Of a stretch of 64,000 nucleotides of DNA, positions 43,508 through 54,347 are shown piece by piece. This DNA comes from an uncultured Alphaproteobacteria bacterium (GTDB taxonomy: Bacteria > Pseudomonadota > Alphaproteobacteria > HIMB59 > GCA-002718135): contig CACMKZ010000006.1 of assembly GCA_902614375.1 (NCBI GenBank), positions 42,677-106,676 of the forward strand. Reading direction: 5' to 3'. Position 1 is the first letter of the stretch. Each line of letters begins with the position of its first letter. The position numbers were made by a program, and so were the translations under genes. A model generated the notes under the pieces. That model saw only the letters and a program-made list of their open reading frames with translations. It was not told the DNA's origin and made no database searches.

Positions 43508-44499
43508 TATCCACCTGTTACGTTCATATGTCTTTTCATATATTTATTAATTTTTTCTCCAATCATAAAATCATGTTGTTTTGGTTTAATATTAAGAGCA
43601 AACTTAATTTTTTCTTTTATATAATCATCACTATAATCTTTTCTCATTATTTCTCTAAAATCAATAAAATCATTCTGACCAAGGCACATGAAAAGTTTAC
43701 CAGTGCTCGATATTCTTACTCTATTGCAAGAGGCACAAAAATTATTTGTTAAAGGACTTATAAACCCAATTTTATTAGAAACTAAATCACTAGAATAAAA
43801 TCTTGCTGGACCTCCAGTACTATAATCAATTTTAGAAAAATTATATTTTTTGTCTAGTTTTGAAAAAGTATCAGATAATGAGATAAACTGATATTCTCTT
43901 GATATATCTGTTTCTTCCATTGGCATTACTTCGATAAATGTAAGATCAATTTTTTTATTGCTAGTCCAATTTATTAATTCTTCAATTTCATTTTCATTAA
44001 AATCTTTAATTACTACAGTATTAATTTTAATTTTTATGTTGTTATCAAGTGCTTCATTAATTCCATCAAAAACTTTTTCAATATTTCCAAATCTTGTTAT
44101 TTTATTATATTTTTCAGGATTAATTGTATCTAGAGAAACATTAATCCTATTAATACCATTTAGCTTCAGTAGTTTCGCATATTTTTTTAATAATGTACCA
44201 TTTGTTGTCAGTGTTATTTCCTTTAGATTTGTTTTTTCTTTTTTGGTATTAAGTTTTTCAATTAATTTTATAATATCATTTCTTACCAAAGGCTCACCCC
44301 CAGTTAATCTAATTTTTTCAACTCCAAGTGCTATAAAGTTGTCACATAATCTTTCAATTTCTTCTAAAGTGAGTATGTCTTTTCGAGGGAGAAATTGCAT
44401 TTTTTCTTTCATACAATAAACACATCTCAGATCACATCTATCTGTAACAGATACTCTTAGATAATTTACTTTTCTTAAATACTGATCAATTAGTTGCAT
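43507..44499 (-). CDS. moaA: GTP 3',8-cyclase (molybdenum cofactor biosynthesis protein A)
   Basis: A 330-residue radical-SAM enzyme for the first step of molybdopterin synthesis. The N-terminal cluster motif is VTDRCDLRCVYCMKE (Cys22, 26, 29); LTGGEPLVRNDI and LTTNGTLLKKYAKLL follow. The C-terminal second cluster cysteines are in NNFCASCNRVRISSTGKLFM and CLG. The protein ends in MNVTGG, keeping the Gly-Gly tail needed for catalysis. The start overlaps the DUF3553 gene by 14 bases. No moaC, moaD, moaE or moeA genes are visible here. Confidence 0.95.
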   Translation of the reverse strand: MQLIDQYLRKVNYLRVSVTDRCDLRCVYCMKEKMQFLPRKDILTLEEIERLCDNFIALGVEKIRLTGGEPLVRNDIIKLIEKLNTKKEKTNLKEITLTTNGTLLKKYAKLLKLNGINRINVSLDTINPEKYNKITRFGNIEKVFDGINEALDNNIKIKINTVVIKDFNENEIEELINWTSNKKIDLTFIEVMPMEETDISREYQFISLSDTFSKLDKKYNFSKIDYSTGGPARFYSSDLVSNKIGFISPLTNNFCASCNRVRISSTGKLFMCLGQNDFIDFREIMRKDYSDDYIKEKIKFALNIKPKQHDFMIGEKINKYMKRHMNVTGG

Positions 44500-44683
44500 T
44501 TATATTAATTATTCTTAATTCAACTTCTCTAGGGTTAATAGTTTTTTTTCCAACATTTTCAAAATTAATTGTAACGATATTATTAATACATGATTGTACT
44601 TGACCAATTCCCCATTCCTTTTCTTTACTAACATTTACAACAAACGTACCTGGTGTAAGATCACCTATATAAAAATCTGACAT
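44486..44683 (-). CDS. DUF3553 domain protein (CarD-like small protein)
   Basis: A 65-residue protein matching DUF3553: PGTFVVNVSKEKEWGIGQVQ, then a V-T-I-N-FENVGKKTINPREVEL tail. The fold resembles the CarD/TRCF RNA-polymerase-interacting Tudor-like domain, and the family is common in Alphaproteobacteria. Function is not established. It lies between dksA (10 bases) and moaA (14-base overlap) in a leftward operon. Confidence 0.85.
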   Translation of the reverse strand: MSDFYIGDLTPGTFVVNVSKEKEWGIGQVQSCINNIVTINFENVGKKTINPREVELRIININATN

Positions 44684-44693
44684 TTAAAAAAAA

Positions 44694-45101
44694 TTAATTA
44701 ATTCTTTTTTCTGCTTTTTCATGCATTTCTTGAGCTTCTAAACTCAATGTTGCAACTGGTCTTGCTTCTAATCTTTTGATACTAATTGGATCACCTGTTT
44801 CATCGCAATAACCATATGAACCATCTTCAATTCTTTGAAGGGCGGCATCAATTTTATTAATTAGCTTTCTTTCTCTATCTCTAGTTCTAAGTTCGAAAGA
44901 TCTATCTATTTCTTCAGATGCTCTATCAGTTATGTCGGGTTTTGCCTCATTCTCATTCTGAAGATTATTTAAAGTTTGAGATGACTCCTTGAGCAAATCT
45001 TTTTTCCAACTTACTAATTTTTGCCTAAAATATTCTTTCATTTTGGCATTCATGAATTTTTCTTTCTGAGTTGGTTTATAATTTTTAGGTAATTTAGTCA
45101 T
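44694..45101 (-). CDS. dksA: RNA polymerase-binding transcription factor DksA
   Basis: A 135-residue DksA, from ATG 45101 (MTKLPKNYKPTQKEKFMNAK); an upstream ATG 45128 would add nine unrelated residues. The long coiled-coil (about 20-90) with the acidic tip DITDRASEEIDRSFELRTRD reaches into the polymerase secondary channel. The zinc-finger region is YGYCDETGDPISIKRLEARP followed by VATLSLEAQEMHE: only one of the four classical cysteines remains. This reduced finger is common in alphaproteobacterial DksA and stays functional. The protein mediates stringent response with ppGpp. Confidence 0.92.
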   Translation of the reverse strand: MTKLPKNYKPTQKEKFMNAKMKEYFRQKLVSWKKDLLKESSQTLNNLQNENEAKPDITDRASEEIDRSFELRTRDRERKLINKIDAALQRIEDGSYGYCDETGDPISIKRLEARPVATLSLEAQEMHEKAEKRIN

Positions 45102-45215
45102 AATTTTAAAACGCTGCTGATTTATCAAATGATTTTATTTATTCAAGCAATATTGAAATATTATTAATTATAAATAATTCATATTTTTCAATATTTTAAT
45201 TAAATTTTTCTTAAA

Positions 45216-45230
45216 GAACAAAAATAGAAC
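45216..45230 (+). promoter_or_regulatory. Candidate LexA (SOS) box upstream of recA
   Basis: GAAC (45216-45219), seven bases, GAAC (45227-45230): an exact match to the alphaproteobacterial direct-repeat LexA site GAAC-N7-GAAC, 86 bases upstream of the recA start codon. It lies in the 214-base dksA-recA intergenic region, which is otherwise AT-rich. The assignment follows the known family consensus; no lexA gene is in this window. Confidence 0.6.
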
Positions 45231-45241
45231 TTTTAAAAATA

Positions 45242-45256
45242 GAACAAAACGTGTAC
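45242..45256 (+). promoter_or_regulatory. Second candidate LexA box upstream of recA (imperfect)
   Basis: GAAC (45242-45245), N7, GTAC (45253-45256): one mismatch to GAAC-N7-GAAC, 11 bases after the first box and on the same face of the helix (26-base offset between starts, about 2.5 turns). Being 60 bases before recA it could overlap the promoter. It is weaker evidence than the upstream box. Confidence 0.45.
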
Positions 45257-45315
45257 AAGTAAACATGATTTGCAAGAATCTTAATAAAAACATAGGAAAT
45301 TAATGGAGAAATGTA

Positions 45316-46422
45316 ATGTCTCAAGCTAAATTAAAAGTAGTAAATAACGAAAATTCAATGGATAAAGAAAACAGAAGTAAATCTTTAGAAGCCGCTGTAA
45401 GCCTAATAGAGAAAAATTATGGAAAAGGCTCAATAATGAAATTGGGCTCTAAAACAAATGTAGATATTGAAGCAATATCTACCGGTTCATTAGGGCTTGA
45501 TATAGCTCTTGGTATTGGAGGAGTTCCAAAGGGGAGAATTATTGAAATTTATGGACCTGAAAGTTCTGGTAAAACTACTTTAGCTACTCATATTGTTGCA
45601 GAGTCACAAAAACAAGGTGGTAATTGTGCATTTATAGATGCAGAGCATGCTTTAGATCCAGCATATGCTAAGAAATTAGGTGTAAATTTAGAAGAATTAT
45701 TAATTTCCCAGCCTGATACAGGTGAGCAAGGTTTAGAAATTGCTGATTCTTTAATTAAATCTGGAGGTATTGATGTGTTAATTATTGACTCAGTTGCAGC
45801 ACTTGTACCAAGAGCTGAATTGGAAGGCGATATGGGAGATTCATTACCGGGCTTGCAAGCTAGATTGATGAGTCAGGCTTTAAGAAAACTCACAAGTTCT
45901 ATTGCTCAATCAAACACTTTAGTTGTATTCATAAATCAACTTAGAATGAAAATTGGTGTTATGTTTGGTAGTCCTGAGACAACTACAGGTGGTAATGCTT
46001 TAAAATTTTATTCTTCCGTAAGAATGGACATTAGAAGAATTGGTGCAATTAAAGATAAAGATGAAATCATAGGAAATCAAACTAGAGTAAAGATAGTTAA
46101 AAATAAAGTCGCACCTCCATTCAAAGTTGTTGAATTTGATATAATGTATGGAGAAGGGATATCTAAATTAGGTGAATTAGTTGATTTAGGTGTCAAAGCA
46201 GAAATCATTGATAAATCAGGATCATGGTTTGCATACAAAAATACTAAAATAGGACAAGGTAGAGAAAACGTTAAAAACTTTCTTAACGATAATCCCACTA
46301 TAGCTAAAGAAATTGAAAATCAAATTCTACAAAATGCTGGAATAGTTGAAAAAGCTATGATGGAAGGAAAAGTAGAGAATAAAGAAAAAGAAGCTAAAGA
46401 AGCTGAAGAAATAAAAGAATAA
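45316..46422 (+). CDS. recA: recombinase RecA
   Basis: A 368-residue recombinase for homologous repair and SOS induction. The RecA core has [20 protein letters not shown], Walker [18 protein letters not shown] (about 80), [20 protein letters not shown], Walker [20 protein letters not shown], loop L1 [40 protein letters not shown] and loop L2 [19 protein letters not shown]. The C-terminus is a Lys/Glu-rich tail. GGAG lies eight bases before ATG 45316. A strong terminator follows, so recA is monocistronic, and candidate LexA sites precede it. Confidence 0.98.
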   Translation: MSQAKLKVVNNENSMDKENRSKSLEAAVSLIEKNYGKGSIMKLGSKTNVDIEAISTGSLGLDIALGIGGVPKGRIIEIYGPESSGKTTLATHIVAESQKQGGNCAFIDAEHALDPAYAKKLGVNLEELLISQPDTGEQGLEIADSLIKSGGIDVLIIDSVAALVPRAELEGDMGDSLPGLQARLMSQALRKLTSSIAQSNTLVVFINQLRMKIGVMFGSPETTTGGNALKFYSSVRMDIRRIGAIKDKDEIIGNQTRVKIVKNKVAPPFKVVEFDIMYGEGISKLGELVDLGVKAEIIDKSGSWFAYKNTKIGQGRENVKNFLNDNPTIAKEIENQILQNAGIVEKAMMEGKVENKEKEAKEAEEIKE

Positions 46423-46441
46423 TAAATATTATTTTTGTCTG

Positions 46442-46469
46442 GCGCCTATTTAAAAATAGGCGCTTTTTT
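46442..46469 (+). terminator. Rho-independent terminator of recA
   Basis: A 10-bp stem (GCGCCTATTT with its complement AAATAGGCGC) with a minimal loop, followed by six T residues (46464-46469), 20 bases after the recA stop. This is the clearest intrinsic terminator in the window and separates recA from alaS. Confidence 0.92.
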
Positions 46470-46507
46470 ATTTAGACAATAGAGTTTTCAAGTTATAATA
46501 CCTTTTC

Positions 46508-49180
46508 ATGAATTCAAATCAGATTAGGTCAACATTTCTGAATTATTTTAAAAAAAATGGACATGAGGTTATTCATTCAAGTTCTCTAGTGCCAGATAAT
46601 GACCCTACTCTAATGTTTGCTAACTCTGGAATGGTACAATTTAAAAATATTTTTACAGGTAAAGAGACAAGAGATTATAAAAGAGCGACTACTGCTCAGA
46701 AATGTGTAAGAGCAGGCGGTAAGCATAATGATTTAGAAAATGTAGGATACACGACAAGACACCATACTTTTTTTGAAATGTTAGGTAATTTCTCTTTTGG
46801 AGATTATTTTAAAGAGTTGGCCATAGAACTAGCTTGGAATCTAATTACTAAAGAATATTCAATAAATAAAGATAGACTATTAGTAACTGTTTATTCTGAT
46901 GATCAGGAAGCTTTTGATTTATGGAAAAAAATAGCTGGTTTGTCTGAAAATAAAATCATTAAAATTAGTACATCTGATAATTTTTGGTCAATGGGTGAAA
47001 CTGGTCCTTGCGGTCCATGTTCTGAAATATTTTATGATCATGGTGATAAATATGAAGGAGGCCCTCCAGGTTCTCCAAACGAAGATGGTGATAGATTTAT
47101 AGAAATATGGAATTTAGTATTTATGCAATATGAGCAAATATCTAAATCTGAGAGAATAAATCTACCAAAACCATCCATTGATACTGGAATGGGTTTAGAG
47201 AGAATGACAGCTCTTCTAGATGGTTCTAACGATAATTATTCAACAGATTTATTTCAACCAATTATAAATGAATCAACAAAACTATGTGGTGATGAAAGTT
47301 CAATAACAAATCCTAGCCACAGAGTAATTGCAGATCACTTAAAATCCTCCTCTTTTTTAATTGCTGATGGAGTAATGCCTTCAAATGAAGGTAGAGGATA
47401 CGTCTTACGAAGAATAATGAGAAGGGGAATGCGACACGCTCATTCTTTAGGCAATAAAGATCCTGTATTCCATAAGCTATTCCCTATTTTTTTAGATGGA
47501 ATTAAAAATTCATATCCTGAATTAGATAGAGCAAAAGATCTCATTACTAATACATTAATGAATGAAGAAACTAAATTCAAGGAAACTGTTGAAAAAGGAA
47601 TAAAAATTTTAGATGAGGAAATTTCTAACTCAACAAATATATTTAATGGAGAAGTAGCATTTAAATTATATGATACCTATGGATTTCCCTTAGATTTAAC
47701 ACAAGATTATTTGAAAAGTAAAAATATTGAAGTCGATATAAAAACATTTGAACAAAAAATGTTAGATCAAAAGCAAAGAGCTAGACAAAGCTGGAAAGGT
47801 ACAGGAGACATCGAGGATGAAAGCATTTGGTTCGAAATAACTTCTAAAATAGAGCCAACAGAATTTTTAGGATATTCTGATATGGAAGCTGATTGTAAAA
47901 TAATTTCAATCATATCAGAAAGTAAGTCAGTAGATAAAATTAAGAAAGATCAAGAAGTAATTATAATATTAAATCAAACACCTTTTTATGGAGAAAGCGG
48001 TGGTCAGGTCGGAGATCAGGGTTTTTTTGAAAATGATAACTTTAAGTTTGAAGTTATAAATACTACAAAAATATTTGGAAATTATTTTCTTCACAAAGGT
48101 AAAGTAATTAATGGTGAATGTAAAGTTGAAGATACCATTAAAGCAAGCATTAATACTGTGAATAGAGATTTTATTAAATATAATCATTCTTCAACTCATT
48201 TATTACACGCTGCTCTAAGAAAAATACTGGGCAATCATGTTACGCAGAAGGGTTCACTTGTAAATTCAGAAAAACTTAGATTTGATTTTAGCCATAATAA
48301 TCCAATTGAAAAAGATCAACTCATAAATGTTGAAAAAATTGTAAATGATCAAATTCAAAAAAATGGAATTGTTGAAATTAAAATTGTGGATCAAAAAAAA
48401 GCTATTGAAGAAGGTGCGATGGCATTATTTGGAGAAAAATATAGCGATGAAGTAAGAGTAGTAACAATGGGTCAAGAAAATGAATCATTCTTTTCAAAAG
48501 AATTATGTGGAGGAACTCATGTTTTTAAATTAGGGGAAATAAGTAAATTTAAAATAACTAATCAATCTAGTGTTGCATCTGGAATTAGAAGAATAGAGGC
48601 TGTATCTAATGCTGCAGTAGATAAATATATTAAAGAAATAGAAAAAAATTTAATAGAAAAAAATAAAAGGCAAGATAATCAAATTGAAGATTTAAAGAAT
48701 AAAATTAAGAAGATTAATGCTAATTATAATTTTAAAAATCAATCTAAAGACAAAGGTTTATTAATTAAAGAATTAATTCAGATACACGAAAAATTAAAAC
48801 AAAATATGTCTATATCAAAAAATATTGATAATATTGTTGTAAAAAAAATAAAAGAATTAAATTTCATATATTTAATTGCTGAAGATTACCCTAATAAATC
48901 TTTGAAAACATTTATTGATGAGCAAAAAAAACAATATAGTAAAAATAGTGTTTCGTTAATAATTTCAAATAATGAAAAAAAACTATCTATAGTGCTAGGA
49001 GTTACTGAAGATATTACAGATCTTTTTGATGCTTCAAAAGAAATAAGAGAAATTTCGATTATTCTAGGTGGCAAAGGCGGGGGTGGTAGAAAAGATCTTG
49101 CTCAAGGAGGAGGATCAGATGTTAGTCAAATAAATGAGAGTATAAAATACGTGGAAGATAAATTAAATTCTATTAGTTAA
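46508..49180 (+). CDS. alaS: alanyl-tRNA synthetase
   Basis: An 890-residue class II synthetase with editing. The catalytic domain has the opening [60 protein letters not shown], and [13 protein letters not shown]. The editing domain has [14 protein letters not shown] (about 558) and [15 protein letters not shown] (about 666), the zinc-binding HxxxH and CxxxH motifs. The C-terminal DHHA1 domain ends [18 protein letters not shown]. The 3' end overlaps the convergent icd gene by 8 bases. Confidence 0.97.
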   Translation: MNSNQIRSTFLNYFKKNGHEVIHSSSLVPDNDPTLMFANSGMVQFKNIFTGKETRDYKRATTAQKCVRAGGKHNDLENVGYTTRHHTFFEMLGNFSFGDYFKELAIELAWNLITKEYSINKDRLLVTVYSDDQEAFDLWKKIAGLSENKIIKISTSDNFWSMGETGPCGPCSEIFYDHGDKYEGGPPGSPNEDGDRFIEIWNLVFMQYEQISKSERINLPKPSIDTGMGLERMTALLDGSNDNYSTDLFQPIINESTKLCGDESSITNPSHRVIADHLKSSSFLIADGVMPSNEGRGYVLRRIMRRGMRHAHSLGNKDPVFHKLFPIFLDGIKNSYPELDRAKDLITNTLMNEETKFKETVEKGIKILDEEISNSTNIFNGEVAFKLYDTYGFPLDLTQDYLKSKNIEVDIKTFEQKMLDQKQRARQSWKGTGDIEDESIWFEITSKIEPTEFLGYSDMEADCKIISIISESKSVDKIKKDQEVIIILNQTPFYGESGGQVGDQGFFENDNFKFEVINTTKIFGNYFLHKGKVINGECKVEDTIKASINTVNRDFIKYNHSSTHLLHAALRKILGNHVTQKGSLVNSEKLRFDFSHNNPIEKDQLINVEKIVNDQIQKNGIVEIKIVDQKKAIEEGAMALFGEKYSDEVRVVTMGQENESFFSKELCGGTHVFKLGEISKFKITNQSSVASGIRRIEAVSNAAVDKYIKEIEKNLIEKNKRQDNQIEDLKNKIKKINANYNFKNQSKDKGLLIKELIQIHEKLKQNMSISKNIDNIVVKKIKELNFIYLIAEDYPNKSLKTFIDEQKKQYSKNSVSLIISNNEKKLSIVLGVTEDITDLFDASKEIREISIILGGKGGGGRKDLAQGGGSDVSQINESIKYVEDKLNSIS

Positions 49181-50381
49181 TTTGAAAATTATTTTTTATT
49201 GCGCTTAAAAAATCTTGAGTGTTTAACCATTTCTGATCTTTATTAATTAATATTGCTAAATCTTTTGTCATTTCACCACTTTCTACAGTTTTAATACAGG
49301 TTTCTTCCAGTTTTTTTGCAAAATTTATTAATTCATTATTACCATCAAATTCTCCTCTAAAACTTAAACCCCTGGTCCAAGCAAAAATTGATGCAATAGG
49401 ATTAGTTGAAGTTTCTATACCTTTCTGATGATTTCTATAATGTCTTGTAACAGTTCCATGTGCAGCTTCAGCTTCTACTGTTTTACCATCAGGGGTCATT
49501 AACACACTTGTCATTAAACCTAGTGATCCAAATCCTTGTGCAACAGAGTCTGATTGAACATCTCCATCATAATTTTTACAAGCCCAAATAAAATTACCTT
49601 CCCATTTTAAAGCTGAGGCCACCATATCATCAATTAATCTATGCTCATAAACTATGTCTTTTTCTTTAAACTTATTTTTAAATTCAGTATCAAATACATC
49701 CTGAAATAAATCTTTAAATCTTCCATCATAGACTTTTAAAATAGTATTTTTAGTAGAAAGGTAAACTGGCCAACCAAGGTTAAGTCCATAATTAAAACAA
49801 GCCCTAGCAAAGTCCTTAATAGAATTATCTAAATTATACATTGATAGGGCTACACCAGATTTTTCAAATTCGTATACATGTTTTGTAAATCCTTGAGATC
49901 CATCTTTAGGTTCAAAAACCATTTTAAGTTTCCCTGGTTTATTAATTAATGTGTCAGTCGCTCTATATTGATCACCAAAGGCATGTCTAGCAACTACAAT
50001 TGGATGGTCCCAGTTTGAGATTATTCTTGGAACATTTTTGCATATGATTGGTTGTCTAAATATAGTTCCTCCAAGTATATTTCTTATTGTTCCATTTGGA
50101 GAACGCCACATTTGTTTTAATTTGAATTCCTCAACTCGATTTTCATCAGGTGTAATTGTTGCACATTTTATTCCTACACCATATTTTTTTACCGCCTCGG
50201 CAGCGTCTATCGTGATTTGATCATTTGTTTCATCTCTTTTAATCACTCCAAGATCAAAATATTTGATATCTATATCAAGATAGGGCAAAACTAATTGTTC
50301 TTTGATGTACTCCCAGATGATTCTGGTCATTTCATCTCCATCCATTTCAACTACAGGGTTTTTAACTTTTATTTTTGCCAT
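49173..50381 (-). CDS. icd: isocitrate dehydrogenase (NADP+), dimeric eukaryote-like type
   Basis: A 402-residue TCA-cycle enzyme of the type II (eukaryotic-like) family: [20 protein letters not shown] near the start, [20 protein letters not shown], the substrate Ser/Arg block [60 protein letters not shown], and [19 protein letters not shown] with the cofactor-binding segment. This isoform is widespread in Alphaproteobacteria. Its start lies inside the end of the LOG gene (13-base overlap), suggesting co-translation. Confidence 0.96.
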   Translation of the reverse strand: MAKIKVKNPVVEMDGDEMTRIIWEYIKEQLVLPYLDIDIKYFDLGVIKRDETNDQITIDAAEAVKKYGVGIKCATITPDENRVEEFKLKQMWRSPNGTIRNILGGTIFRQPIICKNVPRIISNWDHPIVVARHAFGDQYRATDTLINKPGKLKMVFEPKDGSQGFTKHVYEFEKSGVALSMYNLDNSIKDFARACFNYGLNLGWPVYLSTKNTILKVYDGRFKDLFQDVFDTEFKNKFKEKDIVYEHRLIDDMVASALKWEGNFIWACKNYDGDVQSDSVAQGFGSLGLMTSVLMTPDGKTVEAEAAHGTVTRHYRNHQKGIETSTNPIASIFAWTRGLSFRGEFDGNNELINFAKKLEETCIKTVESGEMTKDLAILINKDQKWLNTQDFLSAIKNNFQIN

Positions 50382-50920
50382 TTAATTAAAATATTTTTTA
50401 ATTGATCAACTGTATCTATAATGTGAAAACTGTTTTGTAAATTTTTATTTGAAAATTTTTCATCTTCAAAAAACTTAAATTGTTGAAATAGATTATCCCA
50501 GAAATTATTTTTATTAAAAAATATTATTGGCTTATTATGAATGCCCATTATTTTCCAAGATACAACTTCTACTATTTCTTCTAAAGTTCCTGTTCCTCCT
50601 GGTAATGCTAAATACGCATCACCTTTCTCAAAGAGTAACCTTTTTCTTTCAGACATATTATTCACTATTTTTAACTCATCTATATTTTCTAAAATTATTT
50701 CTCTCTCAGATAAAAAATTTGGAATTACTCCAATAACTCTATTTTTATATTTTTTTGCTGTCTTAGCAACTACGCCCATTATACCAACTTTTGCCCCACC
50801 GTAGACAATAGTTAATTTAAATGATGATATTAATTTGCTAATTTCTTCTGCATCTTGATAATATTTATTACTTAATTTATCTGAAGATGAGCAATACACA
50901 GTAATTGATTTAATAGTCAT
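50369..50920 (-). CDS. LOG family protein (putative nucleotide 5'-monophosphate phosphoribohydrolase)
   Basis: A 183-residue Rossmann-fold protein. [17 protein letters not shown], the [20 protein letters not shown] block and [16 protein letters not shown] (motif PGGxGTxxE) are the LOG signature. LOG proteins release the base from cytokinin or other nucleoside monophosphates. The ancestral bacterial role is nucleotide salvage, and cytokinin production should not be assumed. It is the first gene of a LOG-icd pair. Confidence 0.92.
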   Translation of the reverse strand: MTIKSITVYCSSSDKLSNKYYQDAEEISKLISSFKLTIVYGGAKVGIMGVVAKTAKKYKNRVIGVIPNFLSEREIILENIDELKIVNNMSERKRLLFEKGDAYLALPGGTGTLEEIVEVVSWKIMGIHNKPIIFFNKNNFWDNLFQQFKFFEDEKFSNKNLQNSFHIIDTVDQLKNILIKWQK

Positions 50921-50946
50921 ATATTTAATTATTTATTAGAAAAAAT

Positions 50947-53900
50947 TTAACTAGAAATTTTATTCTTATACCAATTCTTAATGTTTTCTCTAAACATTAA
51001 TGCTGATGGTGTTACAACTAATGTAAGAAATGTTGCAAAAAGTAATCCAAATACTATAGCTGTTGATAGTTGAACCCACCACTGGGTATCTGGTGAACCT
51101 CTAGTTATTTCTCTAGATATAAAGTCAACATTTGTCATTGTTACCATTGGTAACAATCCTAGTACTGTTGTAGTTGTTGTAAGTAAAACTGGTCTAAGTC
51201 TCTGTGCTCCTGTTTTGATAATAGCTTCTCTTATAGATGAGGTTTTAGTTTTTAAAAAATCAAATGTATCAATCAATATAATATTATTGTTTACCACTAT
51301 TCCGGCAAGAGCAATAACACCAACTCCTGACATAACAATACCAAATGGCTGTGCTGTCACCATTAAACCTATAAACACACCGGCTGTGGACATTACTACT
51401 GCAAAAAGAATTAAGAATGCACTATAAAAGCTATTAAACTGCAATAAAAGTATCATTAGCATTAAAAATAAAGCTACACCAAAAGCTCCTGTTAAAAATT
51501 CTTGAGCTTCTTTTTGGTCTTCATTTTCTCCAATAAGTTCAGCCCTTACTCTGTTATCTAATTTATAACGAGGTAAGTCTAATGTTCTTCCTCTCCAAGA
51601 CGGAGCAGTATCTGAAATGCCTAATACATACTCAAGTTCTCTAACTTTGCCATCAGGGTATGTTCCTGGCTCAACATCTGCTTGTATGTTGATTGCATTT
51701 TTTGAATCGACTCTAATAATATTTCCTGTTCTATTATTTGGAACAATTTCTACAAAATTGGATATTGGAACTAAACCATTTGCAGTAGTTACTCTTAAGT
51801 TATCAATTCTATCTAATGTTCTTCCTTCGTTTGGATAACGAAGATAAAGTGGTATACTTTCATTACTATCATCAGGTCTATATTCACCAAGTTTAAGACC
51901 GTTTGTTGCAAGCTTAATCACATTACCAATTGATGTAATATTAGCTCCAAATTTAGATGCTTGTTTTCTATCAACATTAATTTCCCATTCAATCCCAGGT
52001 GCTGGTAAATTATCTTCAACATTCATTAACTTTGGATAACTATCCATAAATTTTTTAAGCTTAATTCCTTCAGCAATTAAAATTTGTTTGTTATCACTAG
52101 TTAATTTAATATTAATTGGTTTACCCTCACCAGGACCACCTTGTTGTTCTCTTGATTCTACTTTTATTCCATTTATAGTTTTTGTGGCTTCCAAAATTTC
52201 TGCTAGAATTACTTTTGATTTTCTTCTTTTATCCCAATCTGTATATTCCAAACTTATTGATCCTATAAAGTCTTCTGATGCCTCTGATTGTTCACTTACA
52301 TTTCCACTTAAAGAATAAATATTTTTAAATTCCTGTCTTTCCGATTGAAGCTTTAAAATAATATTCTCAACTCTTGATACATAATCTTTTTTTTCTTCAA
52401 CAGAGAGATTACCTCTTGCAAAAACTACGATTTTTGCAAGATCAGGCTCAACATCTGGGAAAAATTCTACACCTTCTCCAACTTGAGTATAGGTGTAGTT
52501 TACAGCAATTAATATTACTAAAGCACTAATCATCACCTTCAAAGGATGAAATAATAAGTAGTTTAATATTTTTGCATAAAATCCAACAAAACCAGTTACG
52601 TTTAAAACAGGTTCATTTGATTCTGAAGATAAGATTTTTGCATTTTTAGAAACTAATTTATCTGTAGAGTTTACATTTTCTGAAATTTTATAAACCCTTG
52701 GTATAATTCTAATGAATACGAATATAAATAAAGCAAAGCTTAGTAAATATTTTCCAATAGTTATAAATAAACTAAATCCTTGAATGTCTAATAATCCAAA
52801 TCCATAAGATAAAAGATTATAAAAAATTAATGATATTAGTAATGGTACAATAAATTGTAGAAGTATTCTTGATACAGTATTTAGAATTGATCCTAAAACT
52901 GGGACAAACAGAAGTGCCATAAACAAAGAAGAAATAAGAACACATATAAGTGTTATTGGTAAATATTTCATAAATTCACCAGCTATACCAGGCCAGAAAA
53001 TTAATGGTAAAAAGGCAGCTAAGGTAGTTGCAGTCGATGATATAATTGGTAGTGACATTTTTTTTGATGCATTTGCAAAAGCATCTTTTACACCAAGACC
53101 TTCTTTCATTTTTCTATCTGCATATTCAACAACAACAATTGCTCCATCGACTAATAGTCCTACAGATAAAATTAGAGCAAATAATACTACTATATTAATA
53201 GTAAAACCCATTACAGACAAAGCTAATAAACCTGATAAAAACGAACCTGGAATAGATACACCAACTAATAAACCGGACCTAACGCCTAATGCTCCTAAAA
53301 TAATAATTAAAACAAGGATTATAGCTGCAATGACATTATTTTGCAGACTATTTAACATAGTTTTAATGCCTTTTGATTGATCATTTCCAAAAGAAATTTC
53401 AACGTTTTCAGGAAAACTTTTAGCAGTAATTGCAGTAATTCTTTTTACTTCTTCAATAGTATTTATAATATTTTCACCAATTCTTTTGGAAACATCAATA
53501 GTTATTGAATTAGATCCATTTACATTTGCATAAGATTGCCTATCTTCGAAAGTTCTCTTTACTTCAGCAATATCCCTGAAAGTAATAACTGAATCTCCGT
53601 TAGTTTTAACAGGAGTATTTAATACATCTTCAATAGTTTCGTATAAACCTGGAACTTTAATATCAAAACTTCCGTCACCAGTGTCTTGACCACCAGCAGA
53701 TACCATTTTATTATTTTCTCTAACGATATTAATAAGACTCTCAAGATTGATGCCATAGCTATCAACTGCAGTTGGATTAATTAATATGTCAACCTGCTCA
53801 TTTCTTTTACCACCAATTTTAGCTTCTAAAACACTTGGAATTGTTTCTATATCATCTTGCAAAATGTCAGCTAAATCCTGAAGGGTTCTATTAGGTACAT

Positions 53901-54342
53901 CTCCACTCAAAGAAATGGATAAGATAGGAAATGTACTTATATTAACTTCGTTAACCGTTGGCTCATCTGCTTCACTAGGTAGATCGCCCTTAGCTCTATC
54001 AACTTTATCTCTAATATCAACCATAGCTTGATCAGAATCAAATCCAGCATCAAATTCTAATAAAACGTTGCCTCCACCTGAATAGGCTGTTGATCTTACT
54101 TCCCTTACTCCTTCAACAGTTTTAACTTCGTCTTCAATTGGTTTAACTAAAAGCCTTTCTGAGTCCTGTGCAGAAATACCATTTTGACTCAGTGAAATAT
54201 AAACTATTGGTATGCTTACATCAGGGGATGATTCTTTGGGCATTGTGATGTAAGTAGATGCACCTGAAAAAATAATAAAAATAAGTATTCCCATGAAAAC
54301 TCGGGAATGGCTAATTGCGTAATCTATAATATTAATTTTCAT
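50947..54342 (-). CDS. RND efflux transporter, inner-membrane subunit
   Basis: An 1131-residue AcrB/AcrD/AcrF-family pump, slightly longer than E. coli AcrB (1049). It has an N-terminal membrane helix (RVFMGILIFIIFSGASTYIT), large periplasmic loops and about 12 membrane segments in two halves. YISLSQNGISAQDSERLLVK and EDEVKTVEGVREVRSTAYSG are porter-domain blocks. TM4 contains SVGLLVDGAIVVVEYADRKM, with a single Asp (about 399) where HAE1 pumps have Asp-Asp, and TM10 has AGIVVNNNIILIDTF (about 1014) with Asn where AcrB has its relay Lys. It is thus a divergent RND. The adaptor lies 5 bases upstream; no outer-membrane channel gene is present. Confidence 0.92.
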   Translation of the reverse strand: MKINIIDYAISHSRVFMGILIFIIFSGASTYITMPKESSPDVSIPIVYISLSQNGISAQDSERLLVKPIEDEVKTVEGVREVRSTAYSGGGNVLLEFDAGFDSDQAMVDIRDKVDRAKGDLPSEADEPTVNEVNISTFPILSISLSGDVPNRTLQDLADILQDDIETIPSVLEAKIGGKRNEQVDILINPTAVDSYGINLESLINIVRENNKMVSAGGQDTGDGSFDIKVPGLYETIEDVLNTPVKTNGDSVITFRDIAEVKRTFEDRQSYANVNGSNSITIDVSKRIGENIINTIEEVKRITAITAKSFPENVEISFGNDQSKGIKTMLNSLQNNVIAAIILVLIIILGALGVRSGLLVGVSIPGSFLSGLLALSVMGFTINIVVLFALILSVGLLVDGAIVVVEYADRKMKEGLGVKDAFANASKKMSLPIISSTATTLAAFLPLIFWPGIAGEFMKYLPITLICVLISSLFMALLFVPVLGSILNTVSRILLQFIVPLLISLIFYNLLSYGFGLLDIQGFSLFITIGKYLLSFALFIFVFIRIIPRVYKISENVNSTDKLVSKNAKILSSESNEPVLNVTGFVGFYAKILNYLLFHPLKVMISALVILIAVNYTYTQVGEGVEFFPDVEPDLAKIVVFARGNLSVEEKKDYVSRVENIILKLQSERQEFKNIYSLSGNVSEQSEASEDFIGSISLEYTDWDKRRKSKVILAEILEATKTINGIKVESREQQGGPGEGKPINIKLTSDNKQILIAEGIKLKKFMDSYPKLMNVEDNLPAPGIEWEINVDRKQASKFGANITSIGNVIKLATNGLKLGEYRPDDSNESIPLYLRYPNEGRTLDRIDNLRVTTANGLVPISNFVEIVPNNRTGNIIRVDSKNAINIQADVEPGTYPDGKVRELEYVLGISDTAPSWRGRTLDLPRYKLDNRVRAELIGENEDQKEAQEFLTGAFGVALFLMLMILLLQFNSFYSAFLILFAVVMSTAGVFIGLMVTAQPFGIVMSGVGVIALAGIVVNNNIILIDTFDFLKTKTSSIREAIIKTGAQRLRPVLLTTTTTVLGLLPMVTMTNVDFISREITRGSPDTQWWVQLSTAIVFGLLFATFLTLVVTPSALMFRENIKNWYKNKISS

Positions 54343-54347
54343 TCAGA

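Noticed and set aside
43468..43752. Rightward open frame opposite moaA and nadK
   Set aside because: Phe/Ile/Ser-rich shadow of two confidently identified leftward genes; no ribosome site.
50541..50804. Rightward frame opposite the LOG gene
   Set aside because: Antisense shadow of the PGGxGT-containing LOG protein.
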